DNA of 64,000 nucleotides from Bacillota bacterium (GTDB lineage Bacteria > Bacillota > Sulfobacillia > JAJZYS01 > JAJYTV01): assembly GCA_021799275.1 (NCBI GenBank), contig JAJZAT010000011.1, positions 27,463 through 91,462 of the forward strand. The letters run 5' to 3'. This document shows, piece after piece, positions 24,687-34,007 of this stretch. The notes below the pieces were generated by a model. It saw only the letters and a list, made by a program, of their open reading frames with translations, did no database searches and was not told the DNA's origin. The translations under genes were made by a program, and so were the position numbers. Numbering within the stretch: the first letter of the stretch is position 1; the number at the start of each line of letters is the position of its first letter.

Positions 24687-25590
24687 GCCCGTGGTGGCCA
24701 TCGAAGGGCTGCGCAAGTCCTACGGATCCGTCCTCGCGGTTCGCGGCGTCGACCTCGACGTGACCAAGGGCGAAGTGTTCGGCCTGCTCGGCCCGAACGG
24801 CGCCGGCAAGACGACCATCCTGGAGTGCCTCGAGGGGCTGCGCCGGGCTGACGCCGGACGCCTGCGGGTAGCCAGCTGCGACCCGCAGGCCGAGGAAGGG
24901 CATCTGCGGCGCCACCTGGGCGTGCAGCTGCAGTCGGGCACCCTGCCGGGCGGCCTGAAGGTGAAAGAGGCCCTTGGCCTCGTCTGTGCCTGGCACGGCA
25001 TCGAGCAGCGGCCGGACCTCTACGACCGCCTTGGCCTGAGGGAACTCTTGCACCGGCGCTTCGCGCAGCTCTCCGCCGGCGAGCGGCGTCGGGTGGAACT
25101 CGCGCTGGCTCTCGTGCACGATCCCGAGGTGATTGCCCTCGACGAGCCCACCGCCGGTCTCGACGTGGAGAGCAGGGCCCGACTGCACGCCGAGGTGCGC
25201 TCTCTCAGCGCTGCGGGCGTGACGGTGCTGCTGGCTACGCACGACATGGCGGAGGCGGAAAAGCTCTGTGACCGGATCGCCATCGTGATCGGAGGCAGGA
25301 TCGCCTTCTGCGGCACGCCCGACGCGGTCACGGCCGCGGGAAGCAGCGAGACCCGCATCCGCCTGCGCACGCGCCTTGGTCGCCTGCCGGCGGCGGACGT
25401 CGGCCTGGCGCGGTTCTTGCGCGTCAAGGGCGACTACCGCGAATGGACCTGCACCGATGCGGCCGCCGCCGTGACCGACATTCTGCGCGTCGTCCAGGTG
25501 GAGCACGACGTGGTGGAGGACTTGCGCGTGGAGCTGCCGACCTTGGAGGAGCGCTTCCTCGAGCTCGTGAAGGAGGCGGAGCGGGCATGA
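24679..25590 (+). CDS. ABC transporter ATP-binding protein (ABC-2 exporter)
   Basis: A 303-residue nucleotide-binding subunit. Walker A is LGPNGAGKTT, the Q-loop region LGVQLQSG, the signature LSAGERRRVELALAL, Walker B VIALDEPTAGLD, and the switch histidine in LLATHDMAEAE. The C-terminal extension after about residue 215 is common in drug and natural-product exporters of the CcmA/DrrA type. The gene is coupled to the MerR gene upstream and, by ATGA overlap, to the permease gene downstream. Confidence 0.93.
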   Translation: MTEPVVAIEGLRKSYGSVLAVRGVDLDVTKGEVFGLLGPNGAGKTTILECLEGLRRADAGRLRVASCDPQAEEGHLRRHLGVQLQSGTLPGGLKVKEALGLVCAWHGIEQRPDLYDRLGLRELLHRRFAQLSAGERRRVELALALVHDPEVIALDEPTAGLDVESRARLHAEVRSLSAAGVTVLLATHDMAEAEKLCDRIAIVIGGRIAFCGTPDAVTAAGSSETRIRLRTRLGRLPAADVGLARFLRVKGDYREWTCTDAAAAVTDILRVVQVEHDVVEDLRVELPTLEERFLELVKEAERA

Positions 25591-26330
25591 GGGCGCTCGG
25601 CGCGCATCTCTGGCTACAACTGCGGTTGGACGTGCGCGAAAAGGGCACGCTCCTGAACTTCTACCTGGTGCCGCTCGTCTTCTTCTTCGCCATGGGTGCC
25701 GTCTTCGCTTCGATCGACCCGGCGCTGCGGGCGGTCCTTGCCGCCTCCATGACCGTGTTCGCCGTGACGATGGGAGCCATCATGGGCGTGCCGACGCCGA
25801 TCGTGCGCATGCGCGAGGCGGGCACGCTGCGCACCTTGCGCGTGAGCGGCATCCCGCGCCGTGCCGTGCTCGCCGTCCAGGCAGTGAGCGCCTTCTTCCA
25901 CCTGCTCTGCGTATCCCTGGTCATCTTCGCCCTGGCGCCGCTCGCCTTCCAGGCGCCCTTGCCCCAGGCGCCAGGGCTCTACTTCGCGGTGGTGGCCGTG
26001 CTGCTCTTCGCGAGCATCGGTCTTGGACTGCTGATCGGTGTCGTGGCGCGCGACCAGGCATTCGCGACCATGCTTTCCATGATCGTGTTTCTGCCCTCGG
26101 TGCTCCTGAGCGGCATGATGTTCCCGGCGAGCCTGCTGCCTCGGGTGTTGCGGTGGCTCGCCCTCGCCCTGCCCGCGACCCATGCGGTCCAGGCCTTCGA
26201 CGGCCTCGCCTATGGGCTGCGCACGGCCCAGAACCCGGCGCTGTCCCTGGCGACCGCAGGGGGAATCGGCGTCATCGGCTGGGTCCTCGCGATCTGGAAG
26301 CTGGAGCGTGCCGCCGACATCCAGGCGTAG
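25587..26330 (+). CDS. ABC-2 type transporter permease
   Basis: A 247-residue membrane protein with about six helices and an amphipathic N-terminus, matching ABC-2 permeases. The short motif VRMREAGTLRTLRVSGIPR between helices 2 and 3 is typical, as is the C-terminal LALALPATHAVQAFDGLAYG. With the upstream ATPase it should form a homodimeric exporter under control of the MerR regulator. The transported compound is unknown. Confidence 0.9.
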   Translation: MRALGAHLWLQLRLDVREKGTLLNFYLVPLVFFFAMGAVFASIDPALRAVLAASMTVFAVTMGAIMGVPTPIVRMREAGTLRTLRVSGIPRRAVLAVQAVSAFFHLLCVSLVIFALAPLAFQAPLPQAPGLYFAVVAVLLFASIGLGLLIGVVARDQAFATMLSMIVFLPSVLLSGMMFPASLLPRVLRWLALALPATHAVQAFDGLAYGLRTAQNPALSLATAGGIGVIGWVLAIWKLERAADIQA

Positions 26331-26354
26331 CCGGCAGACTGGCATCGGCCGGCT

Positions 26355-27221
26355 TCAGCGCAGAGCTGCGAACGCGCCGAGCGCGAGGGAGAGCAGGAGC
26401 CCGTTCAGGAGATGCAGTCTCGACACTTCCGGCAGCAGGCGGCGCAAGGACCCCATTCTCCCCACCCGCAAGGCCGAGGGCAGCAGCAGGACGGTCAGAA
26501 CGGCGGGCCAGGGCAAGAGGCCGATGGCGGCGATGGCTGGCCAGACGACGGCGGCCAGCGCCTCCGCACGCAGGAAGCTGAGGCCGCGCTCCTGCCCGAG
26601 CAGGATCGCCAGGGTGCGGCGGCCGCGTTCCTGGTCGCTCTCGCGGTCGCGCAGGTTGTTGGCCGTGAGGATCGCCGCGACGAGGAAGCCGACGGAAACC
26701 GACGCGGCGACGGCGGCCGTCGAGAGGTGCCCCACGGCCGCCACTTCGCTGACCAGCGTCTCGAGCACGCCCATGAGCAGGAAGACGGTCAGCTCGCCAT
26801 AGGGCGTCGCGGCGATCGGTCGTGGCCCGGCGCTGTACAGCACCGCGACGAGGATGCTGAGAAGTCCTAGAAGAACGAGGAGCGGACCCCGCGCCAAGGC
26901 GAGGAGGCAGCCGAGCACGAAGGCCAGGGCGAAGGTGGCGATTGCCGCCGTGAGCACGGCCCTCGGCGACGTCTCGCCCTGCACGATCACCCCGGCGATG
27001 CCTGTGAGCCCCGTGTGGTCGACGCCGCGGCGGAAGTCGAAATACTCGTTGGCCATGTTGGTCGCGATCTGCAGCAGCAGCGAGATGACGAGCATGTCCA
27101 GGGCCAGAAGAACGTTCACGCGGCCTGAGAGGGCCCCTGCGGCCGTCCCCACCAGGACGGGCACCACCGCGGCGCTCAGGGTGTGGGGGCGCGTCAGGCG
27201 CCAAAGCTGTCCGACCGTCAT
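26355..27221 (-). CDS. menA: 1,4-dihydroxy-2-naphthoate polyprenyltransferase
   Basis: A 288-residue UbiA-family membrane enzyme that prenylates 1,4-dihydroxy-2-naphthoate to demethylmenaquinone. The two Asp-rich prenyl-diphosphate sites are NEYFDFRRGVDHTG (about residues 58-71) and NNLRDRESDQERGRRTLA (about 185-202). The position of the first motif and the men context fix the assignment to MenA rather than UbiA. Its ATG overlaps the menE stop (ATGA). It is the last gene of the men operon. Confidence 0.95.
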   Translation of the reverse strand: MTVGQLWRLTRPHTLSAAVVPVLVGTAAGALSGRVNVLLALDMLVISLLLQIATNMANEYFDFRRGVDHTGLTGIAGVIVQGETSPRAVLTAAIATFALAFVLGCLLALARGPLLVLLGLLSILVAVLYSAGPRPIAATPYGELTVFLLMGVLETLVSEVAAVGHLSTAAVAASVSVGFLVAAILTANNLRDRESDQERGRRTLAILLGQERGLSFLRAEALAAVVWPAIAAIGLLPWPAVLTVLLLPSALRVGRMGSLRRLLPEVSRLHLLNGLLLSLALGAFAALR

Positions 27222-28720
27222 TCCGATGGCACCTCCGGCCTGAGGGCCGCACGCACGAGCTTGCCGCCGGCGTTGCGCGGCAGTTCGGACACGAAGCGGA
27301 TCTCGCGTGGGATCTTGTAGCCGGCGAGCTCCCGTCGCAGGAAGGCCCTCAGGTCCTCAGGCGATGGCGGGGTACCATCCTTGGGCACGACGGCGGCCGC
27401 CGGCACCTGCCCCCAGACCTCGTCGGGCGCGGGATAGACCGCAGCGTCCTGGACGCCCGGGTGGCGGCGGAGCGCCGCCTCGACCTCCGCCGGATAGACA
27501 TTCTCGCCACCCGACACGATCAGGTCCTTGCGCCGGTCGAGCACGTAGAGGTAGCCTTCGGGGTCCAGGTAGCCGATGTCGCCCGTGCGCAGGAAGCCGT
27601 CCTTGAACCGTTCGCTGGTCTCGTCCGGCCGGTGGAGGTAGCCGGGGATTACCGTCGGGCCCCGCACGAGAATCTCGCCCGGTTCGCCCGCCGGCAGGAC
27701 GAGACCCTGGCCCTCGATGCGGATCTCCGTCAGGAAGAGCGGCCGACCCGCCGAGCCGACGTGTTCCTCGGCCTCTGCCGGCGGCAGGGTGGCGGCCTGG
27801 GACGCGGTCTCCGTGAGGCCGTACGTGGACGCCAGAGGCCAGCCCGCCGCAAGGGCGCGCTCGAGCAGGTCCCTGGGCGCCGGCGCGCCGCCGAGCAGCA
27901 GGAAACGCAAGCTCTTGGGCGGCGTGACGCCCGCCTGCATCAGGCGTTCCAGTATCACGGGCACGAGCGAGACGCAGGTGGCGCCCTCCTCGTGGAGACC
28001 GTGGCGCACGGCCGCCACGTCGAAGCCGTCCTGCGCCAGCACCGCGCCGCCGAAGAGGGCGGAGCGCAGGAGGATCGAGAGGCCGCCGACATGGAAGAGT
28101 GGCATACAGAGGAGCCAGCGGTCTTCGGGCAACGCGCCGAGCCCCATCGCCGAGGTCACGGCGGCGTAGAAGAAATTGCGCCTCGTCAGCATGGCGCCCT
28201 TGGCCGGACCGGTCGTACCGGAGGTGTAGACGATGGCGGCCACCGCGTCGGGACGGACCGGGGTCGGCTCTACCGGCGCCCCGGCGTAAAACGGATGCCG
28301 CTCGTCCGGCGCCTGGGGCAGCAGCCAGCGGGCGAGCCCGAGCTCCTGCGCGAGCCCTAGCCCCGTTTCGCTCTGCGGCGCACCCACGACGAAGAACTTC
28401 GGCCGCGCGTCGAGGAGTTGCGCACGAAGTTCCGCAGGCGTCAGGCGCGTGTTGAGCGGGACCAGCGCGGCGCCGAGGCGCAAGGCGGCATGGAGAAGCA
28501 CGGCAAAGTCGAGGCCGCCTGGCATGAGCGCGGCCACCCGGTCGCCGGGCCCGATGCCCGCGGCCCTGAGGCCGCCGGCCGCCTTCGCCGCAAGTTCATC
28601 CAACTGCCGGTAGGTGACGTCCCGCCCCTCGGCGCGCAGAGCGAGGGCCCCAGGCGATCGCTCCGCGCGCCTACGCAGGAAGTCCGGCAGGATCGAGGAC
28701 TCTTCCAGTGCCTCCGCCAT
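27218..28720 (-). CDS. menE: o-succinylbenzoate-CoA ligase
   Basis: A 500-residue adenylate-forming enzyme that activates o-succinylbenzoate with CoA in menaquinone synthesis. The phosphate loop is YTSGTTGPAKGAM, the A5 motif STYGLTETAS, A7/A8 RTGDIGYLDPEGYLYVLDR, and the catalytic lysine sits in RNAGGKLVRA at the C-terminus. Context between menB and menA makes MenE much more likely than a generic acyl-CoA ligase. No menC, which supplies its substrate, is present in the window. Confidence 0.94.
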   Translation of the reverse strand: MAEALEESSILPDFLRRRAERSPGALALRAEGRDVTYRQLDELAAKAAGGLRAAGIGPGDRVAALMPGGLDFAVLLHAALRLGAALVPLNTRLTPAELRAQLLDARPKFFVVGAPQSETGLGLAQELGLARWLLPQAPDERHPFYAGAPVEPTPVRPDAVAAIVYTSGTTGPAKGAMLTRRNFFYAAVTSAMGLGALPEDRWLLCMPLFHVGGLSILLRSALFGGAVLAQDGFDVAAVRHGLHEEGATCVSLVPVILERLMQAGVTPPKSLRFLLLGGAPAPRDLLERALAAGWPLASTYGLTETASQAATLPPAEAEEHVGSAGRPLFLTEIRIEGQGLVLPAGEPGEILVRGPTVIPGYLHRPDETSERFKDGFLRTGDIGYLDPEGYLYVLDRRKDLIVSGGENVYPAEVEAALRRHPGVQDAAVYPAPDEVWGQVPAAAVVPKDGTPPSPEDLRAFLRRELAGYKIPREIRFVSELPRNAGGKLVRAALRPEVPSE

Positions 28721-28721
28721 C

Positions 28722-29534
28722 TCAGGGCAGGCGAGGGAACCGGCCGAAGTCCGGCTTGCGCTTCTGCAGGAACGCTTCCTTGCCTTCCTGCCCTTCCTCC
28801 GTCATGTAGTAGAGCATCGTGGCGTCGCCCGCGAGCTGCTGCAGGCCCGCGAGACCATCCGTGTCGGCGTTGAACGCCGCCTTGAGGAAGCGCAGGGCGA
28901 GCGGGCTCTTCTCGAGGATCTCCTTGGCCCAGCGGATCGACTCGGCCTCGAGTTCCGCGAGCGGCACCACCGTGTTCACAAGGCCCATCTCGAGCGCTTC
29001 CTGCGCCGAGTACTGGCGGCAGAGGTACCAGATCTCGCGCGCCTTCTTGTGCCCGACGATGCGCGCCAGGAGCGTCGCGCCGTAGCCGGCGTCGAAGCTT
29101 CCGACCTTCGGGCCGGTCTGGCCGAACACGGCGTTGTCGGCGGCGATGGTCAGATCGCAGACGAGGTGGAGGACGTGGCCGCCGCCGATCGCGTAGCCGG
29201 CCACCACGGCGATGACGGGCTTGGGCAGGGTGCGGATCTGGCGCTGCAGGTCCAGCACGTTCAGACGCGGCACGCCGTCGTCGCCGACGTAGCCGGCCTT
29301 GCCGCGGATGCGTTGGTCGCCGCCCGAGCAGAAGGCGAGGTCGCCCTTGCCCGTGAGCAGGACCACCCCGACAGACTGGTCCTCGCGGGCGCGGCGGAAG
29401 GCGTCCTCGAGTTCGAACAGCGTCTTGGGCCGGAAGGCGTTGCGCACCTCCGGCCGGTTGATCGTGATGCGCGCGATACCCTCGGCGCGCTCGAAGATGA
29501 TGTCCTCATAGGTTCCCAGCTGCTCCCATTCCAT
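28722..29534 (-). CDS. menB: 1,4-dihydroxy-2-naphthoyl-CoA synthase
   Basis: A 270-residue crotonase-fold enzyme that closes the second ring of the naphthoquinone. The oxyanion-hole regions are [17 protein letters not shown] and [17 protein letters not shown], followed by the MenB-specific [20 protein letters not shown] 29534 begins MEWEQLG, typical of the family. It lies one base upstream of menE. A gap of 110 bases separates it from menH. Confidence 0.96.
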   Translation of the reverse strand: MEWEQLGTYEDIIFERAEGIARITINRPEVRNAFRPKTLFELEDAFRRAREDQSVGVVLLTGKGDLAFCSGGDQRIRGKAGYVGDDGVPRLNVLDLQRQIRTLPKPVIAVVAGYAIGGGHVLHLVCDLTIAADNAVFGQTGPKVGSFDAGYGATLLARIVGHKKAREIWYLCRQYSAQEALEMGLVNTVVPLAELEAESIRWAKEILEKSPLALRFLKAAFNADTDGLAGLQQLAGDATMLYYMTEEGQEGKEAFLQKRKPDFGRFPRLP

Positions 29535-29644
29535 AAGCGCCTGCCGCCGGAGGCCGCTGTGCGGGCCCCTCCTCCTGGCGGCCAACTCCTTTCTTCTGTC
29601 CCGCCGTGGTGACCGCGGCGGGTGGGGACTTTGGCGACTCCGCC

Positions 29645-30457
29645 TCAGGTCTGGCGGAGGAACTCGGCGACGTGATCGGCGAACAGCCGTGGCCGCTCGA
29701 GATGCACCGTGTGGCCCACCCGCGGCACCCGGATGAAGCGGGCGTCGGGCAGGTGCTCGGCCATCCTCGAGAGGATGGCGTCGTACTTCCTGTCCTCCAT
29801 CCCGCCGATCAGGAGCGCCCTTTGGCGGATCTCGGCCAGCTTTGGCCACACATCCTCGTCGACACCCGCGCCCGCGCCGCGTAGGCTGCCGGTGAGTCCT
29901 CCGGGCCTCTGGCCGAGCTTGGCCAGCCGCATGGCCTCGAATCGCCTGGGCGGCAACTGGCGCAGGGTGCGGAAGAGATCCTGCCCAAGCCAGCGATCGA
30001 CGAACAGTTCGAGGCCGTCCCGCTCGATCGACTCGGCCAGGGCGAGATCGCTTTGCCGCCGCCGCTCGCGCTCCAAGGGATCCTCGATCCCCGGCGACGT
30101 GCTCTCGAGCACCAGGCGACGGATTCGCCCCGGTGCCAGGAGGACGGTGCGCAGGGCAATCCGCCCACCCATCGAGTAGCCCAGCAGATCGAAGCTCTCA
30201 AGGCCGAGATGGTCGGCGACAGCGAGCACGTCCCTGGCCGATTCCTCGAGGCTGTAGCGCCCGGGCTCGCCGGGCGCGTCCGAAGCCCCGTGGCCCATGA
30301 GGTCCGGGGTGACGGTCATGGCCTGACGGCGCAGCGCGGAGGCCAGGGGAAGGAAGTCGCGGCCGCTGCCGGTGAAGCCGTGCAGGGCGACGAGCGGCCT
30401 GCCGCCGCCCTGCACTTCGTAGTGCACCGCTGCACCGGCGCGCAAGATTTCAGGCAT
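29645..30457 (-). CDS. menH: 2-succinyl-6-hydroxy-2,4-cyclohexadiene-1-carboxylate synthase
   Basis: A 270-residue alpha/beta hydrolase. The nucleophile elbow is [11 protein letters not shown], the oxyanion region is [12 protein letters not shown], and the catalytic His is in [11 protein letters not shown]. Position between menD and menB identifies it as MenH, which eliminates pyruvate from the MenD product. The start at 30457 overlaps the end of menD by eight bases. Confidence 0.92.
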   Translation of the reverse strand: MPEILRAGAAVHYEVQGGGRPLVALHGFTGSGRDFLPLASALRRQAMTVTPDLMGHGASDAPGEPGRYSLEESARDVLAVADHLGLESFDLLGYSMGGRIALRTVLLAPGRIRRLVLESTSPGIEDPLERERRRQSDLALAESIERDGLELFVDRWLGQDLFRTLRQLPPRRFEAMRLAKLGQRPGGLTGSLRGAGAGVDEDVWPKLAEIRQRALLIGGMEDRKYDAILSRMAEHLPDARFIRVPRVGHTVHLERPRLFADHVAEFLRQT

Positions 30458-32177
30458 CGTTGAAGGCCGCCCACGCAGCCGTCTGCGCGGCGGCGAACAC
30501 CTCCTCGTGGAGCGTGCGGCTCGCCTCGCGGTCCGCAGGGAACTCGACGACGTCGAGCCCCTCGGACGCGAGCGCCTGGTCGAGTTCCTGGCGCAAGGCC
30601 TCCCGCGACGCCGCCTGGCGGTGGCGTCCACCCAGCATGGCGACGCCGGGGCCGAACTCGACGCCGTGCGGCGTGCCGAAGAATTCCTCGAAGCGCTGCG
30701 TGCCGCGCTGGGGCAGATAGGAGAAGATGCCCCCGCCGTCGTTGTGCAGGAGCAGCACGGTGAGGCTCGTCCCGGTGCGGCCCGCCGCCAGGAGCCCCGT
30801 GAAGTCGTGCAGGAACGAGAGGTCTCCGATCGCGAGCGCCGTCCGCCCCGGGTGTCGGCTGGCCGCACCGATCGCGGCCGACACCACCCCATCGATGCCG
30901 CTCGCGCCACGCATGCCGAGGATGCGCTGGCCGCCGCCTGCGGGCAGGAAGCCGTCGAGGTCGCGCACCGGCATGCTCGAGCCGACGAAGAGCTGGTCGC
31001 CCGCACCGAGCAGGTCCGTCAAAGCGCGGATCGCCGTCGGCTCGAACGGCTCGCGTTCGGCCAGGAACCTTTCGGCCGCCTGGCGGGCGGCCTTGTCCAG
31101 CCATGCGAAACGTTCGAGGTAGGTGGCGTCGGGCGCCGCCGGGCCGAGCCCCGCCAGCAGGGCCTCGACTTCGCGATCTGCCGCACCTGGGAGGAGAAGG
31201 CCGGTCGAGAGCAGGGGGTCCTGCCAAGCCTCCTCGCCAGGCAGCAGGATCGCGGACTCCTCAGGCAGGGACCCGAGCCACTGCCCGAGCGACTTTGAGG
31301 TGGGCATGGCCCCCACGCGCAGCACGAGATCGGGCCTCAAGGCGTCGCGGAGGGCCGCGTCGCGCAGGTAGAGGTCGTAGGCGTCGATGCGTCCCTTCGC
31401 ATCGGCAGGCAGGCTGCGCAGTCCGGAAAGCGGATCCGCGAGCAGCGGGAAGCCGGTGCGGCGGCTGAGGGCAAGGAGGTCTGGCGCGGGCCGCGAAGGC
31501 GGCAGCGGCCCCGCCACGATCAGGCCTTGCCGGGCGCGCCTGATGCGCCGCAGGGTCTCGTCGAGAACGGCCAGGGAGCTCCGCTCATCCGCATCCCCGG
31601 TCCGCAGGTCGCCGGGACGGGGTGCCGGGGCCGCGAGCGGCGCCGGCGGAAGCAGCGGCTCGCGCAGGGGGATGTTGATGTGCACCGGACCGTACGGGCG
31701 ACCGCGGGCCGCGGTCACGGCGCGCAGGCCGGCCGTGCGCGCGTACCTGCCCAGGAACTCCTCATCGTCGCCGTCGGTCGGGAGCTCGAGGAACCACTTG
31801 GCGTTCGCGCCGTAGATCCTGGTCTGGTCGATGGTCTGGTTCGCTCCGACGTCGCGCAACTCGCGCGGCCTGTCCGCCGTCAGGACGATCAGCGGCACAT
31901 GGCCGTGGCGGGCCTCGACCACGGCAGGCAGATAGTTGGCGGCCGCGGTGCCGGAGGTGCAGACGAGAGCGGCCGGCACGCCGCCCGAGATGCCGATGCC
32001 GAGGCCGAAGTACGCGGCGGCGCGCTCGTCGAGGAGCACGTGGCGCCTTATCTCCGGGAACTCCGCGAAGGTGAGCGCCAGCGGCGTCGACCGCGAGCCA
32101 GGGCTCAGGACGACGTCGCGGAGTCCGGCATCGCGTAGCGCGCCGACCAGCTGCAGCAGGGGGAGATACTGGTTCAT
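30450..32177 (-). CDS. menD: 2-succinyl-5-enolpyruvyl-6-hydroxy-3-cyclohexene-1-carboxylate synthase
   Basis: A 575-residue thiamine diphosphate enzyme that joins isochorismate and 2-oxoglutarate. The N-terminal part has SPGSRSTPLAL and HVLLDERAAAYFGLG, which holds the catalytic glutamate region. The C-terminal part has the ThDP/Mg motif GDLSFLHDFTGLL with LLHNDGGGIFSYLPQ. Length is standard for MenD. Its ATG overlaps the stop of menF (ATGA). Confidence 0.96.
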   Translation of the reverse strand: MNQYLPLLQLVGALRDAGLRDVVLSPGSRSTPLALTFAEFPEIRRHVLLDERAAAYFGLGIGISGGVPAALVCTSGTAAANYLPAVVEARHGHVPLIVLTADRPRELRDVGANQTIDQTRIYGANAKWFLELPTDGDDEEFLGRYARTAGLRAVTAARGRPYGPVHINIPLREPLLPPAPLAAPAPRPGDLRTGDADERSSLAVLDETLRRIRRARQGLIVAGPLPPSRPAPDLLALSRRTGFPLLADPLSGLRSLPADAKGRIDAYDLYLRDAALRDALRPDLVLRVGAMPTSKSLGQWLGSLPEESAILLPGEEAWQDPLLSTGLLLPGAADREVEALLAGLGPAAPDATYLERFAWLDKAARQAAERFLAEREPFEPTAIRALTDLLGAGDQLFVGSSMPVRDLDGFLPAGGGQRILGMRGASGIDGVVSAAIGAASRHPGRTALAIGDLSFLHDFTGLLAAGRTGTSLTVLLLHNDGGGIFSYLPQRGTQRFEEFFGTPHGVEFGPGVAMLGGRHRQAASREALRQELDQALASEGLDVVEFPADREASRTLHEEVFAAAQTAAWAAFNDA

Positions 32178-33502
32178 GCCTCGTTTGCCTCGCTCAGTGC
32201 TGCCCGCATGGGGCGAAACTTGAGTACGGTCTCGCGCAGTTCCTCGTCGGGGTCCGAATCCTCCACGATGCCGCAGCCGGCCCAGAGCGTGGCCGTGCGC
32301 CCGCGCACGAGCCCGCAGCGGATGGCGACATCGAGCTCGCCTTCCCCGTCCTCGCGCCAGTAGCCGATGCCGCCGCTGAAGAGGCCGCGCGGGGTAGGCT
32401 CATGGTCGGAGATCCAGGCCTTGGCCTGCGCCTGCGGCGTGCCGCCCATGGCGGGTGTCGGGTGCAGGGCGGCAGCGAGCGCGAAGATGCTCGCGTCTTC
32501 GGCGAGGCGTGCGCGCACCGGTGTGAAGAGGTGCTGGACACTCTGCAGCTTGAGCAGCCCTGGCGCGGAGGATTCCACTGCCGGCTCGAGCCCGCGCTCG
32601 CGCAACGTCGATTCGACGGCCCGCACGACGAAGGCGTGCTCGGACCGGTTCTTGGCACTCATGAGGAGTCCCTCGCCGATCCGACGGTCCTCGTCCGGCG
32701 TCTGGCCGCGCGGGGCGGAGCCGGCGACGCAAGGCACCTCGGCCACGCCCCGGGACACCCGCACGAGGCCTTCGGGCGTGGCACCGAGGAACGTGCGACC
32801 GGCGCGGTGGACCGCGAAGATCTTGCAGTCCTTCTCGCGTCGCGACAGCGCTGTGACGACCCGCGGCACGTCGATCGGCGCCGTCGAGAGCGCCAGGCTC
32901 CTGCGCGCCAGCACCACCTTTTCGAGGCTGCCGCCGCGGATGGCCGCCGTGGCCCTTTGCACCTCGTCGCTCCAGACGGCGCGGCTGCCCGGAGGATCGG
33001 CGAAGCGCAGGCGGCCAAGCTGGGCATCGGCAGGTACCGCCGCGAGCAGGGCCGCGAGCACATCCGTCGCTGCGGGGCCCTGCGCGCTCTCCCGCCCCAG
33101 AAGCCGCAGGAAGACGCCTCCGTCGCGCTCTTCGAAGAGCAACTGAGGTACCATGAAGTCTGCCGGGGCGAACGGCTGGAACGGCGGGGCCAGCGGCCCT
33201 CTCCCGGAGAATGAGAAAGCGCCGAGCAGCACGGGCGCCGAGAGGCTTTGGGCGGCCTCGGCGATGGCCTGCAGCCGCTGAGGACCGGCTGCCCGCAGGC
33301 GCGTGAGTTCGCCGACCCCGAGCAGGCTCATCCGCCGATCGGCGCTCTGCCAAAAGACGTACGGCCTGCCGAGCGCGTGCGCCTGCGGCAAGAGGTCGAG
33401 CGGCTTCTGGGGAAAGGCGCACGACGCCGAGACCCAGCCCGATTTTTCGTGGCGGGCAGTCTTCCAGACAAGGGAGGCGTTCGCGACTGAATGAGCATTC
33501 AT
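32174..33502 (-). CDS. menF: Isochorismate synthase
   Basis: A 442-residue chorismate-utilising enzyme converting chorismate to isochorismate, the entry step of menaquinone synthesis. Family signatures are LEKVVLARRSLAL, ATPEGLVRVSRG, and near the end LHPTPAMGGTPQAQA and RGLFSGGIGYW. Its position at the head of the men operon supports MenF over salicylate or anthranilate enzymes. The ATG at 33502 has no ribosome binding site and lies only about nine bases from a good -10 box, so the mRNA may be leaderless or the true start may be further in. Confidence 0.92.
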   Translation of the reverse strand: MNAHSVANASLVWKTARHEKSGWVSASCAFPQKPLDLLPQAHALGRPYVFWQSADRRMSLLGVGELTRLRAAGPQRLQAIAEAAQSLSAPVLLGAFSFSGRGPLAPPFQPFAPADFMVPQLLFEERDGGVFLRLLGRESAQGPAATDVLAALLAAVPADAQLGRLRFADPPGSRAVWSDEVQRATAAIRGGSLEKVVLARRSLALSTAPIDVPRVVTALSRREKDCKIFAVHRAGRTFLGATPEGLVRVSRGVAEVPCVAGSAPRGQTPDEDRRIGEGLLMSAKNRSEHAFVVRAVESTLRERGLEPAVESSAPGLLKLQSVQHLFTPVRARLAEDASIFALAAALHPTPAMGGTPQAQAKAWISDHEPTPRGLFSGGIGYWREDGEGELDVAIRCGLVRGRTATLWAGCGIVEDSDPDEELRETVLKFRPMRAALSEANEA

Positions 33503-33510
33503 TTGTCACC

Positions 33511-33539
33511 ATTGTAACGCGCCGCACATGCAGCGACAA
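33511..33539 (-). promoter_or_regulatory. Promoter of the men operon
   Basis: On the minus strand, TTGTCG (33539-33534) and TACAAT (33516-33511) are exactly 17 bases apart, a good sigma-A promoter just upstream of menF. Transcription would begin near 33504, within two or three bases of the menF ATG at 33502, implying a leaderless transcript. Confidence 0.62.
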
Positions 33540-33638
33540 TCGTCGACCCTTGCGGCAGGTGCCTGGGGCAGGCTCCCCGAAGCACGCCGATTGGAACGCC
33601 TGGCCATGGTGGGTCTGTCCCGACGGGGAGGCACAAAG

Positions 33639-34007
33639 TTGATCGTCGGCATCGGCGTGGACGTGGTGGCGATCGAACGCCTCGAACTGGCCTTTGCGCG
33701 CCATCCCGCCTTGCGTGAGCGCCTCTTCGCGCCCGAGGAGATCGACGCGCGAGCGGGTCTCGGCGACCTCCGGTCGCTTGCGGCCCGCTTCGCGGCCAAG
33801 GAGGCCGCGCGCAAAGCGGTCGGCGCCGCCGCCGGGCGAACGCGCTGGCGCGATGCCGTCGTGCTCGGCGGTCGCGGCGGCCCGCCGCGGCTGGAGCTGA
33901 AGGGCGGGCTGCTCGATGCCGCGCGGACCCTGGGCGCGACGCGCTGGCACCTGAGCCTGACGCACGAACGGGAGTATGCAGTGGCGATGGTGGTGATCGA
34001 GTCTTGA
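33639..34007 (+). CDS. acpS: Holo-[acyl-carrier-protein] synthase
   Basis: A 122-residue enzyme transferring 4'-phosphopantetheine from CoA to ACP. Family motifs are the start LIVGIGVDVVAIERLE (with the metal-binding Asp in GVD), LAARFAAKEAARKAV, and HLSLTHEREYAVA near the end. TTG 33639 is chosen because GGGGAGG lies before it and the family starts at this point. It overlaps the next gene by four bases. Confidence 0.94.
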   Translation: MIVGIGVDVVAIERLELAFARHPALRERLFAPEEIDARAGLGDLRSLAARFAAKEAARKAVGAAAGRTRWRDAVVLGGRGGPPRLELKGGLLDAARTLGATRWHLSLTHEREYAVAMVVIES

